A DNA stretch of 64,000 nt, from assembly GCA_910577525.1 (NCBI GenBank), contig CAJTLI010000013.1, positions 3,063-67,062 on the forward strand, read 5' to 3'. Below, piece by piece: positions 41,790 to 49,925 of this stretch; the first letter of the stretch is position 1, and each line of letters opens with the position of its first letter. Under the pieces are notes generated by a model that searched no databases, had not been told where the DNA came from, and worked only from the letters and a program-made list of their open reading frames with translations. The position numbers were made by a program, and so were the translations under genes. This DNA comes from an uncultured Oscillospiraceae bacterium (lineage in GTDB: Bacteria > Bacillota > Clostridia > Oscillospirales > Oscillospiraceae).

Positions 41790-42197
41790 TTACAGCCATG
41801 ACAGGTCAGCCGCAGAATATCGCTTCACAATTTCCCGCTCCATGCGCTGGAACGCGGGGATATAGGTGTCAATGATGGTCAGCGCCAATCTCCGGGCGGC
41901 GTTTCCATCGTATATATGGCTCATATTATTGCGGTCACGGAGCATGGCAATCCAAACGTCCTCATCCACAAAGTCATAGACCTGAAACGCCACCTTTAAA
42001 ATCTCCCGGGGGGAGCCGGATCTGGCCTCACTCCTGCCCTCGTATTGGAGCAGTTCCTTGAGCACCTTCCACCCCAGTTCAAATTGAATCATAAATTTGT
42101 CGATGATTCCGCCTATGACAAACTCATTTTCCAGGTCCTGCTGGCCCGCCGTTGACAGAACTTCCAGATTGGCCCGGTAATGGTCAAGCTTTTTCAT
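41790..42197 (-). CDS. hepT: HepT-type HEPN toxin
   Basis: A 135-residue HEPN-domain protein of the HI0074/HepT class (MKKLDHYRANLEVLSTAGQQ; the ribonuclease motif RDRNNMSH fits R-X4-6-H). It overlaps the nucleotidyltransferase gene upstream by 14 bp, the standard arrangement of type VII HepT/MntA systems, in which MntA AMPylates and silences the toxin. The ATG at 42197 was chosen from this overlap and the start of homology. It probably stabilises the element. Confidence 0.85.
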   Translation of the reverse strand: MKKLDHYRANLEVLSTAGQQDLENEFVIGGIIDKFMIQFELGWKVLKELLQYEGRSEARSGSPREILKVAFQVYDFVDEDVWIAMLRDRNNMSHIYDGNAARRLALTIIDTYIPAFQRMEREIVKRYSAADLSWL

Positions 42198-42480
42198 AGA
42201 GAACCCGTCCCTCCTTTTGAATCGAAGCCAGCAGGTCTGGAGAGACATCCTGGCCCATGTCCACCACATCATACTTCAACAGAGTGGAGGTCTCCTCGTC
42301 AATGTCCGTCGCGAACCGTGCGACGCTGCCGCCCCAGACCGCCAGATCAATATCGCTGGCCCGGTGGTGGTCCCCCCTGGCGCGGGAGCCGAACAGAACC
42401 ACTTTGTCCAGCTGATGCCGCTGCGCAAACCGGCAGATTTCCCTCTGCACCTGCTCTTTGATCCCGGTTCCGGCCAGCAT
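42184..42480 (-). CDS. mntA: MntA-type minimal nucleotidyltransferase antitoxin
   Basis: A 98-residue minimal nucleotidyltransferase with the GSX10DXD motif (VVLFGSRARGDHHRASDIDL) and a second acidic strand (KYDVVDMG). It is the usual partner of HepT and is translated first. The ATG at 42480 has GAGGTGG upstream; an earlier GTG is less likely. Confidence 0.85.
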   Translation of the reverse strand: MLAGTGIKEQVQREICRFAQRHQLDKVVLFGSRARGDHHRASDIDLAVWGGSVARFATDIDEETSTLLKYDVVDMGQDVSPDLLASIQKEGRVLYEKA

Positions 42481-42636
42481 ATATCCCACCTCTTTTAAAA
42501 AATATCTGTATTATTTTTAGTATAGCACAGCAGAGAAAAAAGTAAAAGGCAAATCGAACTGACACATGGGAGAATTTTGTTTTCCCGGATGAAGAACCCC
42601 GGCTTCTGAACACAACAGAAGCCGGGGTTTCTACGC

Positions 42637-44235
42637 TCACACCACCTCCCATCGCTGGATGGTGGTGGTGTATTCCTCCCGTTTGCCGCTGGTGGTGTAC
42701 CAGATGCGGAAGGTTCCGGGCACAAACTTTACCCGCACGTTTATGTAGTCCTCAAACACCGTGACGCTCTCAATGACCTCCCGATAGACCTCCTCCGAGC
42801 CGTTCAGCCCCGCCCGGATGGTGCGCACAATGTCCTCCAGCCCCGTTTTTTGACTCTCCAGAGTTTGGGCCGCCTCCGTAATTGCCAGGAGTTCCCGGTC
42901 GATGGCCGCCAGCTCCCGGTCATACCGTGAGCGCATGGTTTGTAGCTCCCCATCGGAGATTGTCCCGCTGAGAAAGGCGTCCAGGGTGTTTTCCCGCTTG
43001 CGCTCAATGGCCGTCCGCTTGGCTTGGAGGCGGTCTGCGCTCCCGCCGTCATCCGGGGCGCTTTGCAGCTTTTGGATGTCCGCCAGCAGCTCGGCCACGA
43101 TGGCGTCGCTGTCCAGCTCCAGCTGCCCCAGCACGAAGCCCACAATGGCGAACAGGCTCTTGTTGTTCACCATCCGCATATTGCAGCCCACGGCCTCCCC
43201 CTGGCTGTCCCGCTTCCAGTTCCCATAATGCACCCGGCTGTGACAGCCCCAGGCCATGTACAGATCCCCGTTGGGCCGCTTCCGCTTGCGCAGGGTGAAG
43301 CGGCTTCCACAGTTTCCGCAGTGGATTTTCCCGGAACACCAGTAGCGGTTGGAGTATTTGGACTTGTCCCCCTGCTTGGCGCTGCGCAGGGCAAGCTCCC
43401 GCTGGGTAGCGTCCCAGGTCTCCCGGTCTATAATGGCCTCGTGGTGGTCCCGAAGCAGGATCTGCTTCTCCTGGCCTCGGTTGGGCACCTTCTTGTGGTC
43501 GAGAAAATCAGGGGTGACGTTCTTCTTCTGGAGCAGATCGCCCACGTGCTTCTCGTTGTGCAGGATACGCAGGATCATCACGGAGGACCACTTCCCCGTG
43601 GCGGTTTTGGGCGGGTCGATCCCGGCCTCGTACAGCTCCCGGGCGATGACGTGGGTGCCCTTTCCTTCGTTGAGAAACTTGTGGTAGATGAGCCGCACCA
43701 CCTGGGCCTCCTCCGGCTTGACGAACAGCTTCCCGCCTCGGGTGTCAAAGCCGTAGGTGGAGTTGTTGCCGAACACCACCCCCGCCTCCATGCGGCGCTG
43801 CTGGCCCCACTTCACCCGCTGGGAGGTCTTGCGGGACTCCTCCTGGGCGATGCTGGCCATGATGGTTAGGCGCAGTTCCCCGTCATTCTCCCGCGTGTCG
43901 ATGTTGTCATTGATGAACAGAACCCCGACGCCCAGGCTTTTCAGTTTCCGGGTGTATTCCAGGGTGTCCACGGTGTTTCGGGCGAAACGGGACACCTCCT
44001 TGGTGAGGATCAGATCCAGCCCGCCTGTTTCGGCCTGGGCGATCATGCGGTTGAACGCCTCCCGCTTGCGGGTGCTGGTGCCGGAGATGCCCTCGTCGGC
44101 GTACACTGTGGTCAAAATCCAATCTTGACGGGCCTGGATATATCGCGTAAAATAATCTCGTTGGCTGTGCAGGGAGTTCGCCTGGTCCTCCCGGTCTGTG
44201 GACACGCGGCAGTAGGCCGCTACCCGCAGCGGCAT
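42637..44235 (-). CDS. Large serine recombinase, likely integrase/excisionase of the dpaA element
   Basis: A 532-residue large serine recombinase: resolvase domain with RVAAYCRVSTDRE (catalytic Ser12) and ILTKEVSRFARNTVDTLEYT, recombinase domain (about 165-275, YGFDTRGGKLFVKPEEAQVV), a zinc ribbon (CSGKIHCGNCGSRFTLRKR ... CHS), a coiled coil (about 395-460) and a C-terminal strand region. It is the only large recombinase inside the element and lies 1.4 kb from the left att site, so it is the natural candidate for cutting at the CC dinucleotide. The ATG at 44235 has AAAGGAGGAGGTG upstream. Confidence 0.92.
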   Translation of the reverse strand: MPLRVAAYCRVSTDREDQANSLHSQRDYFTRYIQARQDWILTTVYADEGISGTSTRKREAFNRMIAQAETGGLDLILTKEVSRFARNTVDTLEYTRKLKSLGVGVLFINDNIDTRENDGELRLTIMASIAQEESRKTSQRVKWGQQRRMEAGVVFGNNSTYGFDTRGGKLFVKPEEAQVVRLIYHKFLNEGKGTHVIARELYEAGIDPPKTATGKWSSVMILRILHNEKHVGDLLQKKNVTPDFLDHKKVPNRGQEKQILLRDHHEAIIDRETWDATQRELALRSAKQGDKSKYSNRYWCSGKIHCGNCGSRFTLRKRKRPNGDLYMAWGCHSRVHYGNWKRDSQGEAVGCNMRMVNNKSLFAIVGFVLGQLELDSDAIVAELLADIQKLQSAPDDGGSADRLQAKRTAIERKRENTLDAFLSGTISDGELQTMRSRYDRELAAIDRELLAITEAAQTLESQKTGLEDIVRTIRAGLNGSEEVYREVIESVTVFEDYINVRVKFVPGTFRIWYTTSGKREEYTTTIQRWEVV

Positions 44236-44303
44236 GGCGTTCACCTCCTCCTTTTGAAATGGGGTGGGCGCGGGTCAGGGTTTGACACCGCGCCCACGGC
44301 TGG

Positions 44304-44435
44304 TCAGGCCCGCTGGAGACGCATCAGCTGCTCAAACTGGGCCTGGGTGATGTGGTGCTGACGGTAGAGCTCGCGGATGAGGCCCTGCTTGATGAGGCTG
44401 CCCAGGCCGCTGCTTTCATGGTTTTGTTGACGCAT
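44304..44435 (-). CDS. Small conserved-type protein upstream of the recombinase (43 aa)
   Basis: A 43-residue ORF (MRQQNHESSGLGSLIKQGLI, then RELYRQHHITQAQFEQLMRL). The C-terminal helix resembles the SHOCT-type small oligomerisation domain. It lies 69 bases upstream of the recombinase on the same strand with an AAGAAGGG RBS. It might be a recombination directionality factor or merely a leader peptide; neither is shown. Confidence 0.55.
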   Translation of the reverse strand: MRQQNHESSGLGSLIKQGLIRELYRQHHITQAQFEQLMRLQRA

Positions 44436-44528
44436 AGTTGCCCTTCTTTCCATATATTTACAGAAATAATATATACTCCTGGCCACTGTTTTAGCACCCG
44501 ACGAGCTTGTAAACAGCTCCTCAGTGTG

Positions 44529-46154
44529 TTAGAATTGGGGCAAAAGGCGAATGCCGCGATATCCCCGCTGATCCTTGCCACCAATGCGCGGTTGCCAAGA
44601 TACCTGCGGCCTTTGCTTCATCTGCTCTTTGAGCTTCCGCGAAAAATCAATTTGCGAAATCGGAGCCGATTCATTATAAGTGCAATACGCCTCAAACAAC
44701 GCTTGGGTTGTCGTTTCAGATCCCGGCGCAAATTCACAACACTCCTCCAGGAAACGCCCAACCGAGCGGTAGCCGTTGCGGGCGTCCTGCGGCGCGTATT
44801 CCGCAGGAATTGGTACTCTGGTCAACTCAAACCCATTTTGTTCCAGCCGGTAATACGCCTCAATAGCCTCCCCGACAATATATGGAGCCTCATCCAGCAA
44901 ATCTTTGTACAATTCCTGCCGCATTTCCCGTTCCCCGACAGGGTTTTGAAAATAAATTGTGACCATTCGATTGAGGAGCGCTGCTTCACGTTCGAGCTTT
45001 GGTATGCGCAGAGGGTGATTCCCTGCCATCAAGAGCAGGGGTTTACTGTGGTAGGTACGCGAGTTCTCGTATTTGCGCTCCGCCTTGATTGCGTCATCCC
45101 CCACAAGCTGCTTGACAATCCCAACAGCCCGAGGTGGAAGTACAGAATCCGGCAAATCCAGGCAAAGCGCCAGCATTTTTCCCTCCAGACTGCCGATTGT
45201 CCACCGATCACCAAAATCGTGGACATCACGGACACACATCGTTTGCTCCTGGCCCACCAGTTCCTCTAAAAAACGTCCAAACTGGGTTTTGCCCGTGTTG
45301 CTGGGGCCGACAAGCACAAAAAAGTGCTTGAGCGGTCTGCACAGAATGGTCAGGGCAACAAGCTGGAGCAGTTGCTCCCGCACATCCGGGTTCCCGCCTG
45401 AGATATGCGACACAAAATCCTCAAAAATTCGTCCAGAACAACGTGAAACGTCTTTGAATTTGACGTTTATTGCTGAAAAGAAGTTGTCGCGAGGGTCATG
45501 GGGAAGAAATCGCCCGCTCGCAATATCGAAGGCCCCATCCAAAAAGTTGATTTTGCCAGCCGCCGGAGTGACTTCTCCTGTCAGGCACAGCACGCTTGGA
45601 TCGCCGAGGAGCCCCTTTCGTAGCTGCTCATACTCCCTGTTTGTCAGGCAGTATCCCTGGTTATGTGACTCTATGAGCGCCCGAATTTCTCGCTCGGCTT
45701 CCAGGTCGGACAGTTTTCTCCAGCAGGGTGGGTAATAGACACATAGTTGGTTGCCAAGGAGTATAAAGCGTTGCGATTGGGCAACAAACTTCTGTAGCGC
45801 CACCAAATCCACTCGATCCCTGCGTTTCCCCAAGCCCTTGGAAATATCTGGGATTTTAGGTTTGGCGCTGTCTGGGAGTTCAAACCCATTTACGTCCCTT
45901 GCCCAGGCATCCACGGAAATGTCCGGCTCCAACTCCACGTTTCCCTTGAACGGCAGCTCCCAAGGGGTGAATTCACTGTCCTCGGGCAGGTCAAATTCGC
46001 CCTCCGGCTGCCACCCTCCGACAAGGAAGGGCGGCGAGCCGAAATCTGGCGCAAGTGGCAACGAATCCAGGGCAGGCTCTTCCAAGTCCACCTCACCCCT
46101 CGGACAAGGGATTGGACCCGGCTCAAAAATGAATGACAGGTTCACAAACGGCAC
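44529..46154 (-). CDS. P4-type phage/plasmid primase-helicase
   Basis: A ~541-residue protein whose C-terminal two thirds is a D5/P4-type superfamily 3 helicase: Walker A LVGPSNTGKTQFGRFLEEL, Walker B-like MLALCLDLPDS, and LLLMAGNHPLRIPKLEREAA with the SF3 motif C Asn and Arg finger. The N-terminal third is acidic and not recognised. It should unwind or initiate replication of the excised circle. The start is a GTG at 46154 or 46145 (AGAGGTG nearby). It overlaps the preceding gene by 32 bp. Confidence 0.82.
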   Translation of the reverse strand: MPFVNLSFIFEPGPIPCPRGEVDLEEPALDSLPLAPDFGSPPFLVGGWQPEGEFDLPEDSEFTPWELPFKGNVELEPDISVDAWARDVNGFELPDSAKPKIPDISKGLGKRRDRVDLVALQKFVAQSQRFILLGNQLCVYYPPCWRKLSDLEAEREIRALIESHNQGYCLTNREYEQLRKGLLGDPSVLCLTGEVTPAAGKINFLDGAFDIASGRFLPHDPRDNFFSAINVKFKDVSRCSGRIFEDFVSHISGGNPDVREQLLQLVALTILCRPLKHFFVLVGPSNTGKTQFGRFLEELVGQEQTMCVRDVHDFGDRWTIGSLEGKMLALCLDLPDSVLPPRAVGIVKQLVGDDAIKAERKYENSRTYHSKPLLLMAGNHPLRIPKLEREAALLNRMVTIYFQNPVGEREMRQELYKDLLDEAPYIVGEAIEAYYRLEQNGFELTRVPIPAEYAPQDARNGYRSVGRFLEECCEFAPGSETTTQALFEAYCTYNESAPISQIDFSRKLKEQMKQRPQVSWQPRIGGKDQRGYRGIRLLPQF

Positions 46155-46650
46155 CTCTTTCCTGTCCCATCAGTTGCGCTTCCAGCGTCCAAAGCCTGAT
46201 GAGCTGCCTTGAGCAATCCCACAGTATAGCACTAGACGGCCCATCCTCACCTTCACCGAAGACCGTTTTGATCCCAACGAGTTTTGGGTCAGAGCTAACT
46301 GCTTGGTCGGCAATGACGATAATCTGCCCGCACAGTTGTTCGCGGTCAGACGCAAGCAGCGGGGTACCGTTCTCGTCCAAGAGAACGACGCGGACACGGT
46401 TGGGCCGTTCGCCCTTATTGTCCAGTAGCATGAAGCCCCGGAAGCTGTCCTTGGTGAACATAATCTGCTGCCCGTTAACTGTGCGCAAGGAAATAAAAAG
46501 ATCGGTGAGGATCGCCCGCCGCCGCTGGGTGTAGAGCGTGGGCAGGTTCTCCCAGTCTGGCTCTCGCTTCACACCGAAGCAGTTGGGATATCCCAGGTTC
46601 AGGTTCTCAAAAAGCTCGTTGAGCAGGGTCGTGGTTTGGAAATTTTTCAT
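46123..46650 (-). CDS. Element-encoded hypothetical protein
   Basis: A 175-residue protein starting MKNFQTTTLLNELFENLNLG, translated with GAGGAG upstream and coupled to the helicase gene by overlap. Predicted alpha/beta and soluble, no domain recognised. A replication accessory role is suggested only by position. Confidence 0.6.
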   Translation of the reverse strand: MKNFQTTTLLNELFENLNLGYPNCFGVKREPDWENLPTLYTQRRRAILTDLFISLRTVNGQQIMFTKDSFRGFMLLDNKGERPNRVRVVLLDENGTPLLASDREQLCGQIIVIADQAVSSDPKLVGIKTVFGEGEDGPSSAILWDCSRQLIRLWTLEAQLMGQERGAVCEPVIHF

Positions 46651-46786
46651 AACAAGCTCCTCCTCGTCGATTGTGTGTTTGCTCGGCGCCGTTCGCATTT
46701 TCAGTGTAACACGTCCCCTGGTGTGCTTGTAGGGGGGGATTAAAAAAACTTTTTCCCCCTCCCCCCCAGTGTCAATAGGCACCACA

Positions 46787-46840
46787 AAAAATATCGGAGG
46801 TATTGGGAAGCCAATCATTTCCCAATACCTCCGATATTTT
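46787..46840. terminator. Strong terminator/hairpin
   Basis: A 21-bp perfect stem (AAAATATCGGAGGTATTGGGA and complement) ending in TTTT on both strands, at the end of the 46839-47948 gene. It also insulates the replication genes. Confidence 0.85.
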
Positions 46841-47948
46841 ACCTAAACCAATTATTCAAAACTCTTGTATCCATTTTGCTTTCAAGCTCTTTCTGAACTT
46901 CCTCAATTCTTTCATCCGTTAATGGACTACCCCCATCTTCCGCAGTTCCCGCCTCCACTGTGCCTTTTGCGTTATCGGCATTCTGTAAAACCTCTTTCAG
47001 CGTCTTTTCAATTATTTTGATAACCAAGCCATCTTTCCCATGCCCTGCCGCCCCCATGCTCTCTACTTCTTCCACAGCCGCAGGGTCAACGCCATACCTC
47101 TCAAAGCATTCCTTTTCAATTTCCGCTTTGCGCTTTTCTATTTGTAGACGCACTTTCGCAGCCTCATTCACACTGCCTATCGTTCCATTCTCCAACTTTG
47201 ACAACTTTTTCTCCAACTCGCGAAGCGTCTCGTCCTGCATATCTCCGATAGTTTTATCTTCCATTTCTTTTATAGCGCTCCAATATTCAGGCGGTGCGCA
47301 ATCGCCCATTTTTATCCCATGGTCAATCAAAATCTCGTTCAGGCTCTCGCTTGCCTCGCCCATCGCATCATTCCACTGCTCACAAAATGTATCCAGCAGC
47401 TTACCCAGCGAATAATTGATCGCGGAGATCATATCCAGCCTATTGTTAGCATTGAAGCAGGGCGTCCCTTGTATTTGAGAAAACAGCCGACACAGTTTAC
47501 TGCGTGACGAATTCAGGACATTGTCAATATCCCGTCTATAGAGCCAGCCTGTTCGCTGCCTGTATGCAACGATTTGATTCTCAATGCTCTCAGAATCTTT
47601 TTCCGCGTTTTTCATGCATCCGCATATGAATTCCTCTAACTGTTTAAATTCAGTAATTGGCACCCTATCGAACTGTCCTTTACGCAATTCCCGGAATGGG
47701 GTATCCGACGCATTGAGTAGGAATCTATGTAGGTACATACTCTCTTTTTCTGCAAAGCAATAATAACCCCTGTTATCAAGAAAGCTTTTCTTATCTAAAC
47801 CAATCACCTTGCAAAGCGAAAAAAATATTTCGCGGTATTCTTTTTTTGCATTCTCAAGATCCGGATCGTTTTTATGCTTCCCATGCTCCTTTTTTCGTGT
47901 ATACACCCGTTCTATAATAGAACTCAGGCTTTCGTACTCCTCACCCAT
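46839..47948 (-). CDS. Unrecognised element protein (369 aa)
   Basis: A 369-residue charged, helix-rich protein (MGEEYESLSSIIERVYTRKK). Residues 250-300 (EMEDKTIGDMQDETLRELEK, KLSKLENGTI, VRLQIEKRKAEIEKECFERY) are coiled-coil-like. It is clearly more AT-rich than its neighbours, indicating a different origin. The ATG at 47948 has GGGAGGG upstream. No family or role is recognised; a regulatory or defence role would be a guess. Confidence 0.6.
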   Translation of the reverse strand: MGEEYESLSSIIERVYTRKKEHGKHKNDPDLENAKKEYREIFFSLCKVIGLDKKSFLDNRGYYCFAEKESMYLHRFLLNASDTPFRELRKGQFDRVPITEFKQLEEFICGCMKNAEKDSESIENQIVAYRQRTGWLYRRDIDNVLNSSRSKLCRLFSQIQGTPCFNANNRLDMISAINYSLGKLLDTFCEQWNDAMGEASESLNEILIDHGIKMGDCAPPEYWSAIKEMEDKTIGDMQDETLRELEKKLSKLENGTIGSVNEAAKVRLQIEKRKAEIEKECFERYGVDPAAVEEVESMGAAGHGKDGLVIKIIEKTLKEVLQNADNAKGTVEAGTAEDGGSPLTDERIEEVQKELESKMDTRVLNNWFR

Positions 47949-48042
47949 ATGAATACCCTCCCATTCAAAAATCTCAATTAAAGGATGCACACAAAAATTA
48001 TACATGGCAGAAGTATAATGTCAACCCAAATCAACTCATTCT

Positions 48043-48152
48043 TGGGCAGATGGGCGGATGGGCACCGCGAAAATGGCTTAAATCATAGCAGCATAGATGC
48101 CAAATATCCGATGCAAAGACAGAGTTTTTATCCGCCCATCTGCCCATCCGCC
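48043..48152. repeat. Iteron-like direct and inverted repeats
   Basis: GGGCAGATGGGCGGATGGGC (48043-48062) is built of GATGGGC-type units, and the reverse complement of its core (ATCCGCCCATCTGCC) recurs at about 48131-48145 followed by another ATCCGCCCC. About 65 bases of AT-rich sequence lie between. Position beside replication genes suggests an origin or an excisionase/recombinase binding region. Confidence 0.5.
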
Positions 48153-48160
48153 CCACAGTA

Positions 48161-48367
48161 CTATAATTTTTCTGTAAATGCCCGCAGGCTGTCTTTAGTC
48201 ACCCTCCACTGCTTCCCCACCCGGAACCCCTTCAATTCCCCCGAGTTGAGCAGCCCGTACAGCGTGTTTTTTCCGATATACAGCAAATCCATAACTTCTT
48301 TGGGCGTCAGGTACTCGCTGATGGGCTCCCGCTCGTCCAAACCCTCATAATCATCATAATCGTACAT
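48161..48367 (-). CDS. Excisionase-family DNA-binding protein
   Basis: A 68-residue protein with one winged HTH of the excisionase/AlpA type: YLTPKEVMDLLYIGKNTLYG, LLNSGELKGFRVGKQWRVTK. Such small proteins act as recombination directionality factors or as activators of integrase genes. It is the best candidate in the element for turning integration into excision. It lies next to the iteron-like repeats. RBS AAAGGAG. Confidence 0.8.
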   Translation of the reverse strand: MYDYDDYEGLDEREPISEYLTPKEVMDLLYIGKNTLYGLLNSGELKGFRVGKQWRVTKDSLRAFTEKL

Positions 48368-48453
48368 GGTTTTACTCCTTTCCGGCCCATTTCGGGCCTT
48401 ATCGGTTTGTTTGACGTTATCCTGGTATTCCTAAACGATACATTATTTAAGAG

Positions 48454-48505
48454 AACATCCGCAGAACCCGGCGTTTCCTTACGCTTACGGGTTCTGCGGA
48501 TGTTT
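48454..48505. terminator. Hairpin between divergent element modules
   Basis: AACATCCGCAGAACCCG pairs with CGGGTTCTGCGGATGTT, followed on the plus strand by TTTATTT. It separates the minus-strand replication module from the plus-strand amidoligase module and might act as an attenuator for the latter. Confidence 0.7.
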
Positions 48506-48591
48506 TTATTTCTTGCGGAAAAACCGGGGAAAACGCCTGAAATCCAAAAATCAGCCGCGATTTTCCCAAAAAATTGAAAGGAGGAAGCCCC

Positions 48592-48675
48592 ATGCTGTAC
48601 CTGTTCCTGTCCGCACTCCGCGCCGTCTTATACGAAGTGGCGGTCTGTCTGCTCCGCGGCGTCTGCCGCGCGTAA
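48592..48675 (+). CDS. Small hydrophobic peptide (27 aa)
   Basis: MLYLFLSALRAVLYEVAVCL followed by LRGVCRA. It has an ideal RBS (GAAAGGAGG, 7 bases) and is the first ORF of the amidoligase transcript. It is a single hydrophobic segment with two cysteines. It could be a membrane peptide, a toxin-like peptide or a substrate of the downstream ligase; none is established. Confidence 0.5.
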   Translation: MLYLFLSALRAVLYEVAVCLLRGVCRA

Positions 48676-48710
48676 CACCACAAATCACCCGGAAAGGAGC
48701 GCGATCCCCA

Positions 48711-48811
48711 ATGATGAACTGGGCAGCGATATCCTGAGCCTTTTAGCCGCCGCTGTGGCCGCCGGCCTGTGCGCGGCCATCGACTACATTTTAGAGGAGG
48801 AAACAGACTGA
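48711..48811 (+). pseudogene. Frameshifted small membrane peptide gene
   Basis: ATG at 48711 (AAAGGAG upstream) reads MMNWAAIS and stops at 48737. A shift of one base at about 48731-48735 opens a frame encoding LSLLAAAVAAGLCAAIDYIL and ending with a TGA at 48809-48811 that overlaps the amidoligase ATG (TGATG). The overlap and hydrophobic helix suggest a real 33-35-residue protein broken by a one-base indel, a sequencing error, or read by frameshifting. Confidence 0.5.
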
Positions 48812-49923
48812 TGACAGAAACCTTTATTTGCTCTGCCTGTGGGGAGGTCCACCCGCTGGAGGATCGGACGGTGGTGGACGGGCAGGAGTTCTGCCGCCCC
48901 TGCCTGGAGGAAGAAACCCTGCTGTGCCACGAGTGCGGCCGGCGCATCCTGCGTGACAACAACGCCGGGGACGATACCACGCCCCTGTGCCAGAACTGCT
49001 ATGACCGCTACTACACCAACTGCACCCGCTGCGGGGCGCTGCTGGAGCTGGACCGCGCCTACTACCTCAGCGATGACGCGGACGAGGAGGAGCCGTTATG
49101 CCACGGCTGCTATGCGCTGCGTACCGATCCCGGGGAAATTCACAGCTATTACTACAAGCCGGACCCCATTTTCTACGGGGAAGGGGGCCGCTATTTCGGC
49201 GTGGAGCTGGAAATCGACGGGGCGGGGGAGCGCAGCGACCGGGCGTGGCAGCTGGTGAACGCGGCCAACAGCAACGGTTTGGAACACATCTACATCAAGC
49301 ATGACGGTTCCCTGGAGGACGGCATGGAGATTGTCACCCATCCTATGACTCTGGGCTATCACCTTGCCGAGATGCCCTGGGGCGCGGTAGTGGCCGAGGC
49401 CGTCCGCATGGGCTACACCAGCCATAAAGCCTGTACCTGCGGCCTCCATGTCCACGTCAACCGCTCGGCCTTTGGCTCGTCCGAGGAGGCCCAGGAGGCG
49501 GTGATCGCCCGCATCCTGTTCTTCGTGGAAAACCACTGGAACGAGCTGCTGCGGTTCAGCCGCCGCACCCGGGACCAGATGGAGCAGTGGGCGGCCCGGT
49601 ATGGCCGGAAGGACGACCCCAAGGCGGTGCTGGACAGCGCCAAAAAGGAACACTACCAGCGATACAAATGTGTGAACCTGACCAATTATGATACCATAGA
49701 GTTTCGGATGTTCCGGAGGACGCTGAAGCTCAATACCCTGATTGCCACCTTGCAGATGGTTGACCGCATCTGTGAGGTGGCTTTGTATTTGTCCGACCAG
49801 GAGATGCAGGGCCTGACCTGGACGGATTTTGTATTGGGCTGCAAGGCCCCGGAGCTGGTGCAGTACCTCAAGGAGCGGCGGCTCTACATCAACGAGCCGG
49901 TGGCCGTCCCCGAGGAGGTGTGA
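48811..49923 (+). CDS. Putative amidoligase with N-terminal zinc-ribbon domains
   Basis: A 370-residue protein. Residues 1-105 hold several CxxC pairs (CSACGEVHPL, CRPCLEEETLLCHECGRR, CQNCYDRYYTNCTRCGA, CHGC) forming LIM-like zinc knuckles. From about 128 it is a COOH-NH2 ligase of the glutamine-synthetase-like amidoligase family: YFGVELEIDG, HIYIKHDGSLEDGMEIVTHP, CGLHVHVNRSAFG, NYDTIEFRMFRRT. Such enzymes form amide or isopeptide bonds using ATP. The next gene is a glutamine amidotransferase, a pairing described for this family in mobile elements. Confidence 0.85.
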   Translation: MTETFICSACGEVHPLEDRTVVDGQEFCRPCLEEETLLCHECGRRILRDNNAGDDTTPLCQNCYDRYYTNCTRCGALLELDRAYYLSDDADEEEPLCHGCYALRTDPGEIHSYYYKPDPIFYGEGGRYFGVELEIDGAGERSDRAWQLVNAANSNGLEHIYIKHDGSLEDGMEIVTHPMTLGYHLAEMPWGAVVAEAVRMGYTSHKACTCGLHVHVNRSAFGSSEEAQEAVIARILFFVENHWNELLRFSRRTRDQMEQWAARYGRKDDPKAVLDSAKKEHYQRYKCVNLTNYDTIEFRMFRRTLKLNTLIATLQMVDRICEVALYLSDQEMQGLTWTDFVLGCKAPELVQYLKERRLYINEPVAVPEEV

Positions 49924-49925
49924 CC

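Noticed and set aside
48513..48737. A 74-residue protein upstream of the amidoligase
   Set aside because: It is basic, without homology, and runs across two RBS-ATG pairs in other frames that make better genes.
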